Notes under the pieces: model-generated
What the model was told of the DNA's origin: nothing
The model's database searches: none
What the model saw: only the letters and a program-made list of their open reading frames with translations
Source: an uncultured Johnsonella sp.
GTDB lineage: Bacteria > Bacillota > Clostridia > Lachnospirales > Lachnospiraceae
DNA: 64,000 bases
Assembly: GCA_937927235.1 (NCBI GenBank)
Contig: CALBCM010000014.1
Span: forward strand, 1-64,000
Reading direction: 5' to 3'
Shown here: one piece after another, positions 52,170-61,972 of the stretch
Layout of the letters: every line of letters begins with the position of its first letter
Position numbering within the stretch: the first letter of the stretch is position 1
Translations under genes and position numbers: made by a program

Positions 52170-53678
52170 CTACTTTCCTTTATTAACATATTTTAAAGCC
52201 TTTTTAGGGTCCATTACCAAAATATGAATCAGCGCTCCCGCTCCCTCCATTATAAAAGCACAGAGTATCAGCATCAGCCAGCCCTGTGGCTTTATAAGAG
52301 CGGCTATCAGCTTAAATACCGCTATCATTAAAGCGGAAGATATAAGGTGAAACACTATTACCTTATAAAATCTGAAAGCCTTTATTTTTATGCAGTAGCC
52401 GGCATAAATAGGAGTAAATATCAGATTTATCAGAGTCATAATTACTGCGGTGGTCAGCACTATTGCATAAGGTCCAAGCTTGGTATATTTTAATAGAAAA
52501 TACATGCCCGCAGTATTTGCCACTCCTCCCAGTACGGTAATTATACAAGGCATTCTCTTTTTTAAAGCCAGGGTGCTTATATAATACATGGGGTGAGCTA
52601 TCCCCTCAGTTACCGAGGTACATATATTGACTACAGTAAGCAGGTATAAAAGGTCAGTGTCCTGTGAGGGAAGCCAAAGCTTATAATACAGCGGTCCAAG
52701 TGCCACAAAGCCTGCAAAAGCTATATTGGAGAAATAGCCGCAGATTTTCATCGCTTTAGCTACGTCCTTCATAAATAAATCCATATCTCCGGTGGCATAG
52801 CTTTTTATCATCCGAGGCTGAAAAGGCTTAAATACCACCTGATACAGCATGGAAAACATGGTTACTATAGTTTTGGTAACGGAAATCTGACCGGTTTGAA
52901 CTCCAGACAGCATAAGATTTGAAACTATAAGGTCCAGTCCACTGTTCAATACATTTCCCATACTGTTGATGGACTGCCAGATGCCGTTTGAAGTCATCTG
53001 CAACACCTTTTTTAAAGAAGCTGCCGCCTTTTGAAAGTGCAACTGAGGAGTGAGCTTATTTTTAAGAATCAGATTTCCAAGCACCTTTATAATTGAAGCC
53101 GTCAGTGAGCCTATCCCTACAAACCATATAGCAGGCTCAAAATTTAAAAACATTATAATTAATACAGCAGCATCACATAGATAGGATAAAATATTTATTA
53201 TTCCCGCAATATCAAGCCTATCCTTTATATAGCTCGCCACGCTTAAGGGTGTGATAATAGTGGTGAGGATAAAATTCAAAAATACTATTATAAAAAGCAG
53301 CTTTACTGAAGGTACAAGGCTTGCCGGAATATTAAGCAGATGCTCCAGCTTATAGATTATCGGCAAGGCTATAACAAAAATAGTGCCTGAAATCAGCAGA
53401 CAGCCAAATACGGAGGAGGAATAATATTCTCTTGTTTCCTGCATATCTCCCTTGTGATAGGATATGGAAATATATCTCACCACAAAGGTAGTAAGTGCAA
53501 CTGTAACTATTTCTGCATAGGATACCGCAGTTTTTGCTATTGATACAAAGCCATAGGCTTCAATACCCACGTTATCAGTAATATAAGGTGTCAATAAAAA
53601 ATTAATTACATAGCTTATAAAAACTCCAAAGCCTGTTATAAGTATAGTTTTTGCAAGCTTAATATTATTTCCCGACAT
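52170..53678 (-). CDS. Wzx-type polysaccharide flippase
   Basis: 502 residues from ATG 53678 (AAAGGAG upstream). About fourteen hydrophobic helices and the MATE/MVF-like flippase pattern (LAKTILITGFGVFISYVINF, LLTPYITDNVGIEAYG). Flips undecaprenyl-linked repeat units to the outer face in the Wzy-dependent route. Last gene of the 52-64 kb block, just after the Wzy-like gene. Confidence 0.85.
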   Translation of the reverse strand: MSGNNIKLAKTILITGFGVFISYVINFLLTPYITDNVGIEAYGFVSIAKTAVSYAEIVTVALTTFVVRYISISYHKGDMQETREYYSSSVFGCLLISGTIFVIALPIIYKLEHLLNIPASLVPSVKLLFIIVFLNFILTTIITPLSVASYIKDRLDIAGIINILSYLCDAAVLIIMFLNFEPAIWFVGIGSLTASIIKVLGNLILKNKLTPQLHFQKAAASLKKVLQMTSNGIWQSINSMGNVLNSGLDLIVSNLMLSGVQTGQISVTKTIVTMFSMLYQVVFKPFQPRMIKSYATGDMDLFMKDVAKAMKICGYFSNIAFAGFVALGPLYYKLWLPSQDTDLLYLLTVVNICTSVTEGIAHPMYYISTLALKKRMPCIITVLGGVANTAGMYFLLKYTKLGPYAIVLTTAVIMTLINLIFTPIYAGYCIKIKAFRFYKVIVFHLISSALMIAVFKLIAALIKPQGWLMLILCAFIMEGAGALIHILVMDPKKALKYVNKGK

Positions 53679-53730
53679 TTGATGCAAAGCTCCTTTATAA
53701 TTTTTTTATATAATTTTATACTGAATGGCT

Positions 53731-53745
53731 CTAATCTTAGATTAG
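53731..53745. promoter_or_regulatory. Palindrome upstream of the flippase gene
   Basis: CTAATCT-T-AGATTAG, 7-bp perfect arms, about 53 bases before the flippase start. Could be an operator; no regulator is paired with it. Confidence 0.3.
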
Positions 53746-53791
53746 TCCTTAAAAGTATTCACTATTAATCGTGTGCCAATATCCAAAGACC

Positions 53792-55045
53792 TTAATCAGT
53801 TGTCAGTTTGTCTACAGGGGCTTTTGCCATATCAGTCTTTTTTATCTCGCTCTTTTCCATAGCGGCTTTTTCTAGGTTTACGGCATAATAGCAAAACAGC
53901 AGCGGGCACCATGCAACTACATTGCCTAAGCCTACCTCAAAAATCATTTCTATAAAATATGCAGTCAGTATAATTATAAGTGTATTTACAAAATCGATAT
54001 TTAAGCATTTCTTTAATTTTCTGATAACAATATTTATTAAAAAAACAGTAATTAAAAATAATACCAGACCTCCCTGCCAAAAGATTTCCAGCCACTGATT
54101 ATGCGAGTTGACAAAGGCTTTGCTTCCAAGCGTTGAGATTGCATCGGCATTTGATAAATCTCCGAAGCCGAATATGGGCTTTTGAGGTATTAAGGTCAAA
54201 ACCGTTTCCCAAGCTGAGGTTCTGTTTGAAAACGTCAAGTCTTTAGAAAACAGTCCTTTGACAACCGGAGCTAAAAAGGATACACTTCCCAAAACAATCA
54301 GCATCGTAACAACCGCATAGACAGCCAGCACTATATAGGGCTCTATCCTGATTTTTATTTTAGATTTTACATGGGATAAATATATTCCTGAAACTGCAAT
54401 TACCGATACTGTAAGCGAGGTGCTTGAATGTAGTACAAGAGGAGTTATTATATTTATAGCTGCAATCAATATAAGCAAATATTTTCTTATTTTCGTATCT
54501 AGCAAATAATATCTTATATATGCCAGCATAAGCAGAGTAATAAACCAGAATTCGTGATTATTTTTATTCCCGAATATCCACTGAGCAAAATCGCTGCTTG
54601 ACCATTGATTCCATTCTATCTTGATTTTATACAGACCGTCAGGAAACAGCATTACAGAAAAAAAGTCAATTAAAACATATATAAATATTATATAAAATAA
54701 AATATCCACCGCCTTGTGCATGCGCTTAGCAAACATATAGTCTATAAAGCCTACCATAAATACCACTTTGGCTGAAGAAATTATACTATGTATATCTCCG
54801 CTTTTATTTAAGAAGGTGTTTATTACTATATAAATATAATAAGCTGCTATTGTATAAGCAAATTTTGAAGGCTTGTAATAACGTATAAACAGAGTATAGA
54901 ATACAAAAACCGCACAAGCATTTCCAAGCAGCTTCATTATTGCATTATTGGTAAAATATGTCGGCATAATCATGATGGCTGAAATGCAAAAAAATACCAA
55001 ATCCGTTTTATTTATTGTTATAATTCCTTTTCTCTTATCCAGCAT
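53792..55045 (-). CDS. O-antigen ligase/polymerase family (Wzy-like) membrane protein
   Basis: 417 residues, ten or more membrane helices and the family's large outer loop with NRTSAWETVLTLIPQKPIFG and FVNSHNQWLEIFWQGG (Wzy_C motif). It would polymerise repeat units delivered by the flippase. Sits between the flippase and the GT4 genes, the usual place for a polymerase. A ligase role cannot be excluded by sequence. Confidence 0.82.
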   Translation of the reverse strand: MLDKRKGIITINKTDLVFFCISAIMIMPTYFTNNAIMKLLGNACAVFVFYTLFIRYYKPSKFAYTIAAYYIYIVINTFLNKSGDIHSIISSAKVVFMVGFIDYMFAKRMHKAVDILFYIIFIYVLIDFFSVMLFPDGLYKIKIEWNQWSSSDFAQWIFGNKNNHEFWFITLLMLAYIRYYLLDTKIRKYLLILIAAINIITPLVLHSSTSLTVSVIAVSGIYLSHVKSKIKIRIEPYIVLAVYAVVTMLIVLGSVSFLAPVVKGLFSKDLTFSNRTSAWETVLTLIPQKPIFGFGDLSNADAISTLGSKAFVNSHNQWLEIFWQGGLVLFLITVFLINIVIRKLKKCLNIDFVNTLIIILTAYFIEMIFEVGLGNVVAWCPLLFCYYAVNLEKAAMEKSEIKKTDMAKAPVDKLTTD

Positions 55046-55074
55046 GTTTTATAAATTCCCTTTAATTTAAGCAT

Positions 55075-56247
55075 TTAGTGCTGCTTGGTAAGTAAGCTCT
55101 TCATTATGCCCTCGATGTATCCCACTGCAGCTTCGGCAGAAAAATATTCTTCAAAAATCGCTGTAATCTCTTTATTTTCCTTTTTTATCGCGGTATCCTT
55201 AAGTACATTTAATACCTGTTTATACTCCCTGGCAGTATTGCATCTAAAGACTAAATTTTCTTTTATAGCCTTTGCCTGTTCGGACTTATCTATTACCTCA
55301 TAATAGCCTTCAAGGCTTTCCGTACTGCCTATGAATACCTTGCCGTAGGAAAATGCTTCTGCCGTTTTAATCTTCATACCGCCTCCCTCTGTCAGAGGAG
55401 CGATGACAACATCAGCTCCGGTATAAAAGCTGCCCAAATCTTTGGCAAAGCCTATGACATAAACCTCTGAATCATTAAAATAATTTTTCATAGCTTCCAG
55501 TCCGCTGCCGACTATCCATAAATCATAATATTTTGATATGCTTTTAAAAACCTTATTATAAAACCATTTGATTCCCTGTATATTAGGATAGTATGAGGTC
55601 CCTACAAAAAGGATATGTTTTTTTCCGGTAGCCTTATACGGCGTTTCCAAAGCTTCATTTTCGCTATCTCTGTTTACGCATACCGGAAGATAAAAATCGG
55701 AATGTATTTTATAATGCTTAAATAATAATTCATCTTCTTTTTTATTTAATACTATATTTTTATCACTATATTTTATAGTTAAGGCTTCATTTTTCATGCC
55801 AAGCCTGAAATCCAGCTTATCTATCAATGTGCTTCTTTTTATCCAGATAGGAAAAAGCTCCGCTTTTACATCATGAAAAAATGAAACTACCGGCAGCCCC
55901 GGAAATTTTATCTTTATAGCTTCAGTTAATCTTCCAAAGCAGGAATCGTCAATAAACACAAAGCTGATATTTTCTTTCTTAATTATGCGACAGATGCTTG
56001 CTATTATATTATTTGAAAACAGGTAAATATTTCCCTGAAGATGCCTGATTATACGCTCTACAGGATTTTTATATTTTCCGTAGGCAATATAGTTTTTTCT
56101 CCTTTCAGGCAGAGCATGCACCGAAACATCTACAATAAAAACCTTGTCCTCCCCCATCAGCTTAATTAATGTATCCCGGTGCATCCTGGCACCCACGCCT
56201 GAGCCTGAGGTAAGGTTTAATTCCTTTGAAATAAACATAGCTTTCAT
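55075..56247 (-). CDS. GT4 family glycosyltransferase
   Basis: 390 residues. Rossmann-type N-domain (FISKELNLTSGSGVGARMHR) and GT4 C-domain (ILFVGTSYYPNIQGIKWF, VIAPLTEGGGMKIKTAEAFSYGK). Start overlaps the stop of the preceding GT4 gene by 4 bases (ATGA), so they are translationally coupled. Sugar specificity unknown. Confidence 0.85.
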   Translation of the reverse strand: MKAMFISKELNLTSGSGVGARMHRDTLIKLMGEDKVFIVDVSVHALPERRKNYIAYGKYKNPVERIIRHLQGNIYLFSNNIIASICRIIKKENISFVFIDDSCFGRLTEAIKIKFPGLPVVSFFHDVKAELFPIWIKRSTLIDKLDFRLGMKNEALTIKYSDKNIVLNKKEDELLFKHYKIHSDFYLPVCVNRDSENEALETPYKATGKKHILFVGTSYYPNIQGIKWFYNKVFKSISKYYDLWIVGSGLEAMKNYFNDSEVYVIGFAKDLGSFYTGADVVIAPLTEGGGMKIKTAEAFSYGKVFIGSTESLEGYYEVIDKSEQAKAIKENLVFRCNTAREYKQVLNVLKDTAIKKENKEITAIFEEYFSAEAAVGYIEGIMKSLLTKQH

Positions 56248-57437
56248 AGTTTTTCCTCTGAAGTACAGTCAAATAATTTATAATACTCGCTTATTTTGTC
56301 CTGATTGCCATATTTGTTTTCTGAAAGATATTTAATATAGGCTTCAGAATCCGTAAGCATCCTTTCTATTCCCTCCGCTACCGCTGCGGCATTTAATTCA
56401 ACTATAATTCCCTCCTTTTCATTTATCTGGTCAAATACTGTGGAATACCTGGTTACCACTATGGGCTTTGCCAAGATTTTAGCTTCATCAATTACTACCG
56501 ACTTGCCCTCAAATCTGGAAGTCTGTACCACTATGTCCGACCTCTTGATAAAGGGGTAGGGATTTTCCTTAGTGCCCAGCAAAAAAAAGCTTTTCTCAAG
56601 CCCAAGGCTTTTTATCTGGTTTTCAAGTTCTTTTTTTATACTGCCTTTTCCGATAATGCACCAAATAAAATCAATGCCGTGCTTTTTTAATATGGAGGCG
56701 GCATCAATCGCAATGTCAAAGCCCTTTTGTACATCCAGCCTGCCGATTGACAAAAGCTTTAATTTTTTAGTTTTAAATTCCTCGGGAATGAATTCCTCTG
56801 CCATAGCCTTTACCGTTTCAGAGGAAGTCAGATTTGGCAGCATATACAGCTTGCTTCTTTGGGAGGGAAAGGTCTTCCTCAGGGCTTCTACACATATATC
56901 CGATATACTCACAAGCTTATCCAGTTTTTTAAAATACCTTAAATCCATAGCATGATTATATTCCAGCTGAGAATAGTCATTATGTATCCAGCCTATTTTT
57001 ATATCGGCTTTAACCTTATCTACAAGAAAATAAATAGGCTCACAATGCATATAAGCAATACCTACATCATAAGGCTTATTCAGTTTTTTTATTATTTTTC
57101 TGTAAAACCTTTTCCACCTGTACTGGCGGCTCTTTGAAGCCCCTTCGACAGCCAGCTTTGAGGTAAGAGTATAGACTATATGTTTAAAACTTAATGCGGG
57201 GTACTTAAAGGAAAATATCTTTTTAAGTGAGGTTCTATAAAGGGTATGCAGGTCTTCACAGTCTGAAATCAGATTTACTTCGGGCGGAAGCTGCTTTAAT
57301 AAAAAGCCTTCCTGCTGCAATAATATCAGATCAACCTCATACCGCTCAAAATCAAAAAGACTGAGCAGGTTGACCAGTCCCCTTTCAGCTCCGCCTCCTC
57401 TCAGACTGCTCATTACAAATAAAATTTTCTTTTTCAT
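56244..57437 (-). CDS. GT4 family glycosyltransferase
   Basis: 397 residues, CAGGAAA before ATG. Donor-domain marks KLLSIGRLDVQKGFDIAIDA, CIIGKGS and RFEGKSVVIDEAKILAKPIV (the E-x7-E region). N-domain begins with the Gly-rich SSLRGGGAERGL. Retaining transferase of the capsule block; sugar unknown. Confidence 0.87.
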   Translation of the reverse strand: MKKKILFVMSSLRGGGAERGLVNLLSLFDFERYEVDLILLQQEGFLLKQLPPEVNLISDCEDLHTLYRTSLKKIFSFKYPALSFKHIVYTLTSKLAVEGASKSRQYRWKRFYRKIIKKLNKPYDVGIAYMHCEPIYFLVDKVKADIKIGWIHNDYSQLEYNHAMDLRYFKKLDKLVSISDICVEALRKTFPSQRSKLYMLPNLTSSETVKAMAEEFIPEEFKTKKLKLLSIGRLDVQKGFDIAIDAASILKKHGIDFIWCIIGKGSIKKELENQIKSLGLEKSFFLLGTKENPYPFIKRSDIVVQTSRFEGKSVVIDEAKILAKPIVVTRYSTVFDQINEKEGIIVELNAAAVAEGIERMLTDSEAYIKYLSENKYGNQDKISEYYKLFDCTSEEKL

Positions 57438-57450
57438 AATTTCCTGATTT

Positions 57451-58374
57451 TTAGTTATTATATTTTTCAGGCAGCTTTATCCAGCTGCCCCATATTTTAT
57501 TCCAGTAGGGCGGCTCAAAGGTTTCAAATCCGCCGTGATGAAAGAAGGTCAATTCACCAAAGTAGAGCTTTCCATTTATATCATAAAAATCCACTCTTAT
57601 GTGAGGAAAGCCTTTTGACAAAAGCTTTGCGTATTCCTTCATCTGCTCAAAGGAGGGCGGACGCTTTATCAGTATTTCTGAATTATCTTTTACATTCAGT
57701 GGCAGATGTTTAAAATTTTCATCATAAAAATTATACTTTGTCGATTTATTTTTATCTGTACGGTCTTTGATACACATGACAGCCTTCGGCTCTCCGTTAA
57801 AGCAAAAGAACTTGTAATCTTTTAATTCATATCCTGATTCGTCTACCATATATTTTTCAGCAATTATACGCCTTTTAACATTTTTATAGGGCCATTCGCG
57901 GCTTTGAATATAATAATTTCTTGCAAGGCAGGTATTGATTTTTTTCCTTGCCGCCTTTATGTCAAATTTCGATTTATCAGTGCAGATTACAATCCCTCCG
58001 GAATCATGAGTGCATTTTAATACAAATTGATTCGGAAGCTTTTTGAAATCAATATCTTCAAAGCTTTTCCATACTCCCAGCGTTGGAATAATATATTCAC
58101 TGCCTATAATCGAAGCCACGTATTTTTTTACTGTATACTTATCTACGAGCTTGACATATTCAGGTTTGCGGTCATAAAGCTTCAGCCACTGAAGCTTTTC
58201 ACTGTAAGTCACCGGATTTTTCCAATCAGGCTTATATCCGAATACATTCTTATGCTGCAGCTCAAGGAACTTTCTATCAGGCATTTTATTATAAAATCCT
58301 CTTTGCGCTAAAATAATAGTCATTTTATATTTATCTGATAATATAGCCCAGATTTTTTTAAGTTGACATTTCAT
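57451..58374 (-). CDS. TupA-like ATP-grasp polysaccharide protein
   Basis: 307 residues, TTTGGAG upstream. Characteristic start (NPVTYSEKLQWLKLYDRKPEY, in part; LVDKYTVKKYV), FVLKCTHDSGG, then EKYMVDESGYELKDYKFFCF and the closing RVDFYDINGKLYFGELTFF: the TupA-like ATPgrasp family. TupA is linked to teichuronopeptide synthesis in alkaliphilic Bacillus, where it may ligate amino acids to uronic acid polymers. With UDP-glucuronate genes nearby, amidation or aminoacylation of uronic acids is a reasonable guess. Confidence 0.87.
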   Translation of the reverse strand: MKCQLKKIWAILSDKYKMTIILAQRGFYNKMPDRKFLELQHKNVFGYKPDWKNPVTYSEKLQWLKLYDRKPEYVKLVDKYTVKKYVASIIGSEYIIPTLGVWKSFEDIDFKKLPNQFVLKCTHDSGGIVICTDKSKFDIKAARKKINTCLARNYYIQSREWPYKNVKRRIIAEKYMVDESGYELKDYKFFCFNGEPKAVMCIKDRTDKNKSTKYNFYDENFKHLPLNVKDNSEILIKRPPSFEQMKEYAKLLSKGFPHIRVDFYDINGKLYFGELTFFHHGGFETFEPPYWNKIWGSWIKLPEKYNN

Positions 58375-58406
58375 ATAAATTTCTCCAAATTAATTAGACA
58401 GCACTT

Positions 58407-59513
58407 TTAACAAGTACGGCTGATTTTATGTATAACCTCTTTCCATCTCAGAAATACCTTATTTATTTCAAGATATTCCACACTTTGTTCGGCTTTGGCT
58501 CCCATCCTCTTTCTTTTTATACCGTCCTGCATAAGAGCTTCCAGCCTTTCTGCCAGCTTTAAGGTATCACCTATATTGACAAGATAACCGTTTTCACCGT
58601 TTTTTATTATTTCCGAAGGACCGCATTTACACCTTGTAGAGATGCATGCCATACCTGCATGCATAGCTTCACAAAGTACATTCGGAAAACCTTCATAAAA
58701 TGAGGAAAGCACAAATATCTCAGCCCTTTTCATTTCAAAAAAAGGTGTATGCGTTACGCCGCAAAGCTTGATTTTTTCTTCCATATTCAGCCTCGTTATA
58801 TAGGCTTCCAGTTCTTTTCTCATACCACCCTGACCGAAAATTCTAAGCTCCCAGTCGGAAAATTTGCAGGATACTTTCTTAAATGCTCTGATAAGGGTTT
58901 TAAAATCCTTCTGTTTTTCAAGCCTGCCTATTGAAAGTATGGTTTTGCTTTTTTTTACGGTATTTTCTAAACTGACCTCCAGCCTGCCCTGCTCATACTG
59001 TATCTGCATCTCTTTAAAATCAAGAGGATTTTCAAGGACAAATATTTTTTTATGCAGGTATTTAGGATAGCTCTTTTTAATCTCGTGAGTCTGCACTACT
59101 ACGGCATCGGCAAAGCTGTATAAAAAGCAGCTCAGCTTAAATACATATTTCGGATATTTCTTAAGCAGATTGTTTCTGTCACAAACTATTATCTTAGTTT
59201 TGGAAAACAAGCCTGCAATTATCAGCATTATATTGCACCTGCTTAAAAAAGACACAGCTACTTCAGCCTTCCCCCTTCTGAGTCGCCTTATAGTATTTAT
59301 TAAATCAAGTAAAATTTCAGCTGCTTTATTTTTCTCAGTATTATTATATTTTACTAAATTGACTCTTTTATCAACTGAATAAAATTGAGGTCTTTTCTCA
59401 TAAGAAATCAGACTGACTTGATAGTTTTCAGCAGCGAAGTACTTTACAAGATTAGTCATTACATGCTCAGCTCCTCCGCTTGAAAGACTGCTTATGTAAA
59501 AGTCCAGCTTCAT
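58407..59513 (-). CDS. GT4 family glycosyltransferase
   Basis: 368 residues from ATG 59513, which has GGAGG upstream; a longer frame to 59549 lies wholly in the preceding gene. Marks: LSSGGAEHVMTNL, TILSIGRLEKQKDFKTLI, FVLSSFYEGFPNVLCEAMHA. It overlaps the end of the upstream GT4 gene by 47 bases, an unusually long overlap. GalNAc- or rhamnosyltransferase type cannot be decided. Confidence 0.87.
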   Translation of the reverse strand: MKLDFYISSLSSGGAEHVMTNLVKYFAAENYQVSLISYEKRPQFYSVDKRVNLVKYNNTEKNKAAEILLDLINTIRRLRRGKAEVAVSFLSRCNIMLIIAGLFSKTKIIVCDRNNLLKKYPKYVFKLSCFLYSFADAVVVQTHEIKKSYPKYLHKKIFVLENPLDFKEMQIQYEQGRLEVSLENTVKKSKTILSIGRLEKQKDFKTLIRAFKKVSCKFSDWELRIFGQGGMRKELEAYITRLNMEEKIKLCGVTHTPFFEMKRAEIFVLSSFYEGFPNVLCEAMHAGMACISTRCKCGPSEIIKNGENGYLVNIGDTLKLAERLEALMQDGIKRKRMGAKAEQSVEYLEINKVFLRWKEVIHKISRTC

Positions 59514-60657
59514 ATTCCTTAAGCACCTCCTTGTACTCAATTCTCTCACCCTTAAAAACTCTAAGCAGCTGGTTTACCACTAAATCCCAGTTATATCTTT
59601 TAAGGATGTATTCAGAGGCATTGCTTTTATAGTCGTCCACTACCGCAGGATTATCTAAAAGATATTTCAGCTTTTTATATAAATCATCTCTATCCGACTT
59701 TTTAAAGCAGAGAGCTTTGTCATTCACCACTTCAGTATTTTCAGGAATATCACTTACAAGACAGCAGCAGCCGTATGACATAGATTCAAGCAGGGTATTT
59801 GCCATACCCTCAAGATTACTTGGAAGAGTAAATATATAGGCGTTGCTGTAAAGCTCTCCTATTTCGCTGCCTGTAACATAACCTGTAAATATAATGCGCT
59901 TATCCTTTGAAGCCGCCCTTCTAAGCTTATTATAATATTCTCTGTCCGCTTCCGCTCCGCCTGCTATTACAAGCTTTTTCGTCGTATCACATCTTTTAAA
60001 GGCACTTATGAGATAATGCAGTCCTTTTTCAGGCACTATTCTGCCGAGTGAAAGTATATATTCGTCTTGATTAAGGTTATACTTTCGTTTTATAATATCA
60101 GCCTTCAGCTTTTTAGGCTTATCAATGCCGTTTGCAGACAATATTGAATTTGCATTATATCTTTTATCTATATAATGCTTCATATTTTTAGAAAGCACCA
60201 GACAGGCATCAGCCCTTTGAGCTGCCATCTGTTCTCCAAACTCAAGGTACCTTACTGCAAAGCCCCTCCACTTATCTCTTTGACTGTCAATGCCTCGAAG
60301 TGAAGCGATGCATTTAAGACCAAGCCGCTTGGCAAGCGGAATCATTACGCAGGAGCCCGAAGCATAATAGCTTACTACATCATACTTCATAAATGCTGCA
60401 TGTATTGTCGCCAAAAATGAATATATTGGCACGCAGGCTCTGCCATTTGTAGTAGGAATCGTAATTATCCTTACTTTTTTATAATTTCTGATTCTTTTTT
60501 TATTATATTGTTTACCGAAAACATTGTGCCCGCCTCGGTTATACACATAGACCTTATGTCCCAGTGCCGCCATTCTGACGGCATGCTGTTCAACGCCCTT
60601 TTCAATTCCACCCTCATTTGAAGGGATTCTCTTATGGCCTATTATAGCTATTTTCAT
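59467..60657 (-). CDS. GT4 glycosyltransferase with DUF1972-type N-terminus (rhamnosyltransferase-like)
   Basis: 396 residues. The opening IIGHKRIPSNEGGIEKGVEQ is the pattern of the DUF1972/RgpB-like group, many of which are rhamnosyl- or galactosyltransferases acting early in repeat-unit assembly. Donor domain: ILSLGRIVPEKGLHYLI and LPSNLEGMANTLLESMSYG. It follows the UDP-glucose dehydrogenase gene by about 42 bases. Confidence 0.87.
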   Translation of the reverse strand: MKIAIIGHKRIPSNEGGIEKGVEQHAVRMAALGHKVYVYNRGGHNVFGKQYNKKRIRNYKKVRIITIPTTNGRACVPIYSFLATIHAAFMKYDVVSYYASGSCVMIPLAKRLGLKCIASLRGIDSQRDKWRGFAVRYLEFGEQMAAQRADACLVLSKNMKHYIDKRYNANSILSANGIDKPKKLKADIIKRKYNLNQDEYILSLGRIVPEKGLHYLISAFKRCDTTKKLVIAGGAEADREYYNKLRRAASKDKRIIFTGYVTGSEIGELYSNAYIFTLPSNLEGMANTLLESMSYGCCCLVSDIPENTEVVNDKALCFKKSDRDDLYKKLKYLLDNPAVVDDYKSNASEYILKRYNWDLVVNQLLRVFKGERIEYKEVLKEYEAGLLHKQSFKRRS

Positions 60658-60699
60658 ATTCAGTCCAACTTTCCGAAATAAATTAAATTATAAGCTGTA

Positions 60700-61953
60700 T
60701 TAATCTCTGTTAAATATATCTCTTGTATACACTTTTTCCTTTATATCTTCAAGGCAGACATCATATCTGTTTGCAATCACCGCAGCACATTTTTCCTTAA
60801 ATTGCTTAAGGTCATTTACTATTCTGCTGCCAAAAAAGGTAGTATTATCCTTTAATGACGGCTCATAAATTATAACTGAGGCTCCCTTTGCTTTTATTCT
60901 TTTCATAACACCCTGAATAGAGCTCTGTCTGAAATTATCACTGTTTGATTTCATTGTAAGGCGATAGATTCCTATAATTACTTCTTTTTCTTTTTTTTCT
61001 TCCCATTCACTGTTTGCTCCATAGGCTCCTGCAAGCTCCAGAACACGCTCTGATATGAAATCCTTCCTCGTCCTGTTGCTTCCGACGATTGCACTGATAA
61101 GATTTTCAGGAACCTCTGAATAATTGGCAAGAAGCTGTTTTGTGTCCTTAGGCAGGCAGTAGCCTCCATAGCCGAATGAGGGATTATTATAATAATTTCC
61201 TATACGTGGGTCCTTGCATACTCCCTCTATTATATGTCTTGTGTTTAAGCCCTTGCTTTCAGCATAGGTATCAAGCTCATTAAAATACGCAATCCGCAGC
61301 GCCAGATAAGTATTTGCAAAAAGCTTCACTGCCTCCGCTTCAGTAAATCCCATAAACAAAGTATCTATGTCCTGCTTTATTGCGCCCTCCTTAAGCAGAG
61401 TGGCAAAGGTATTTGCAGCGGCTTTAAGCTCCACATCCGCCTCATCAGTCCCTATAATTATACGCGAAGGATAGAGATTATCATAAAGTGCCTTGCTCTC
61501 ACGTAAAAATTCAGGGCTGAAAAGAATCCTGTTGTTCTTAAGGATTTTTCTGATATTTTTTGTAAAGCCGACCGGAACCGTAGATTTAATGACAATAAAG
61601 GCTTTCGGATTGATTTCTATTGCATTTTTAATGACTTCTTCAACCGCCTCCGTATCAAAGAAATTCTTTTTGGCATCATAGTTAGTAGGTGCTGCAACAA
61701 CTATAAAATCCGCCTCTTTAAAAGCTTCAGCCTTATCTAAGGTTGCTTTGAGTTTAAGCTCCTTTTCTGATAAATATTTTTCTATATATTCATCCTTTAG
61801 AGGTGATTTTCTATTATTTAAGCTCTCTACCTTTTCAGGAATCACATCAAGCACCAGCACATTATGATGCTGTGCAAGCAGCACAGCTATTGAAAGCCCT
61901 ACATATCCCATTCCGGCAACTGCAATCTTTAAATTATCATTATTTTTTATCAT
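60700..61953 (-). CDS. ugd: UDP-glucose 6-dehydrogenase
   Basis: 417 residues. Oxidises UDP-glucose to UDP-glucuronate with two NAD+. NAD-binding GMGYVG near the N-terminus, KSTVPVGFT, SPEFLRESKA, catalytic Cys in GGYCLPKD (about 268) and the family's central dimer helix. Supplies the substrate for the epimerase encoded next to it. The N-terminal run MIKNNDNLK extends the family start by a few residues; GGAAAAC precedes ATG. Confidence 0.92.
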   Translation of the reverse strand: MIKNNDNLKIAVAGMGYVGLSIAVLLAQHHNVLVLDVIPEKVESLNNRKSPLKDEYIEKYLSEKELKLKATLDKAEAFKEADFIVVAAPTNYDAKKNFFDTEAVEEVIKNAIEINPKAFIVIKSTVPVGFTKNIRKILKNNRILFSPEFLRESKALYDNLYPSRIIIGTDEADVELKAAANTFATLLKEGAIKQDIDTLFMGFTEAEAVKLFANTYLALRIAYFNELDTYAESKGLNTRHIIEGVCKDPRIGNYYNNPSFGYGGYCLPKDTKQLLANYSEVPENLISAIVGSNRTRKDFISERVLELAGAYGANSEWEEKKEKEVIIGIYRLTMKSNSDNFRQSSIQGVMKRIKAKGASVIIYEPSLKDNTTFFGSRIVNDLKQFKEKCAAVIANRYDVCLEDIKEKVYTRDIFNRD

Positions 61954-61972
61954 AGTTTTCCTATCCTGTCAT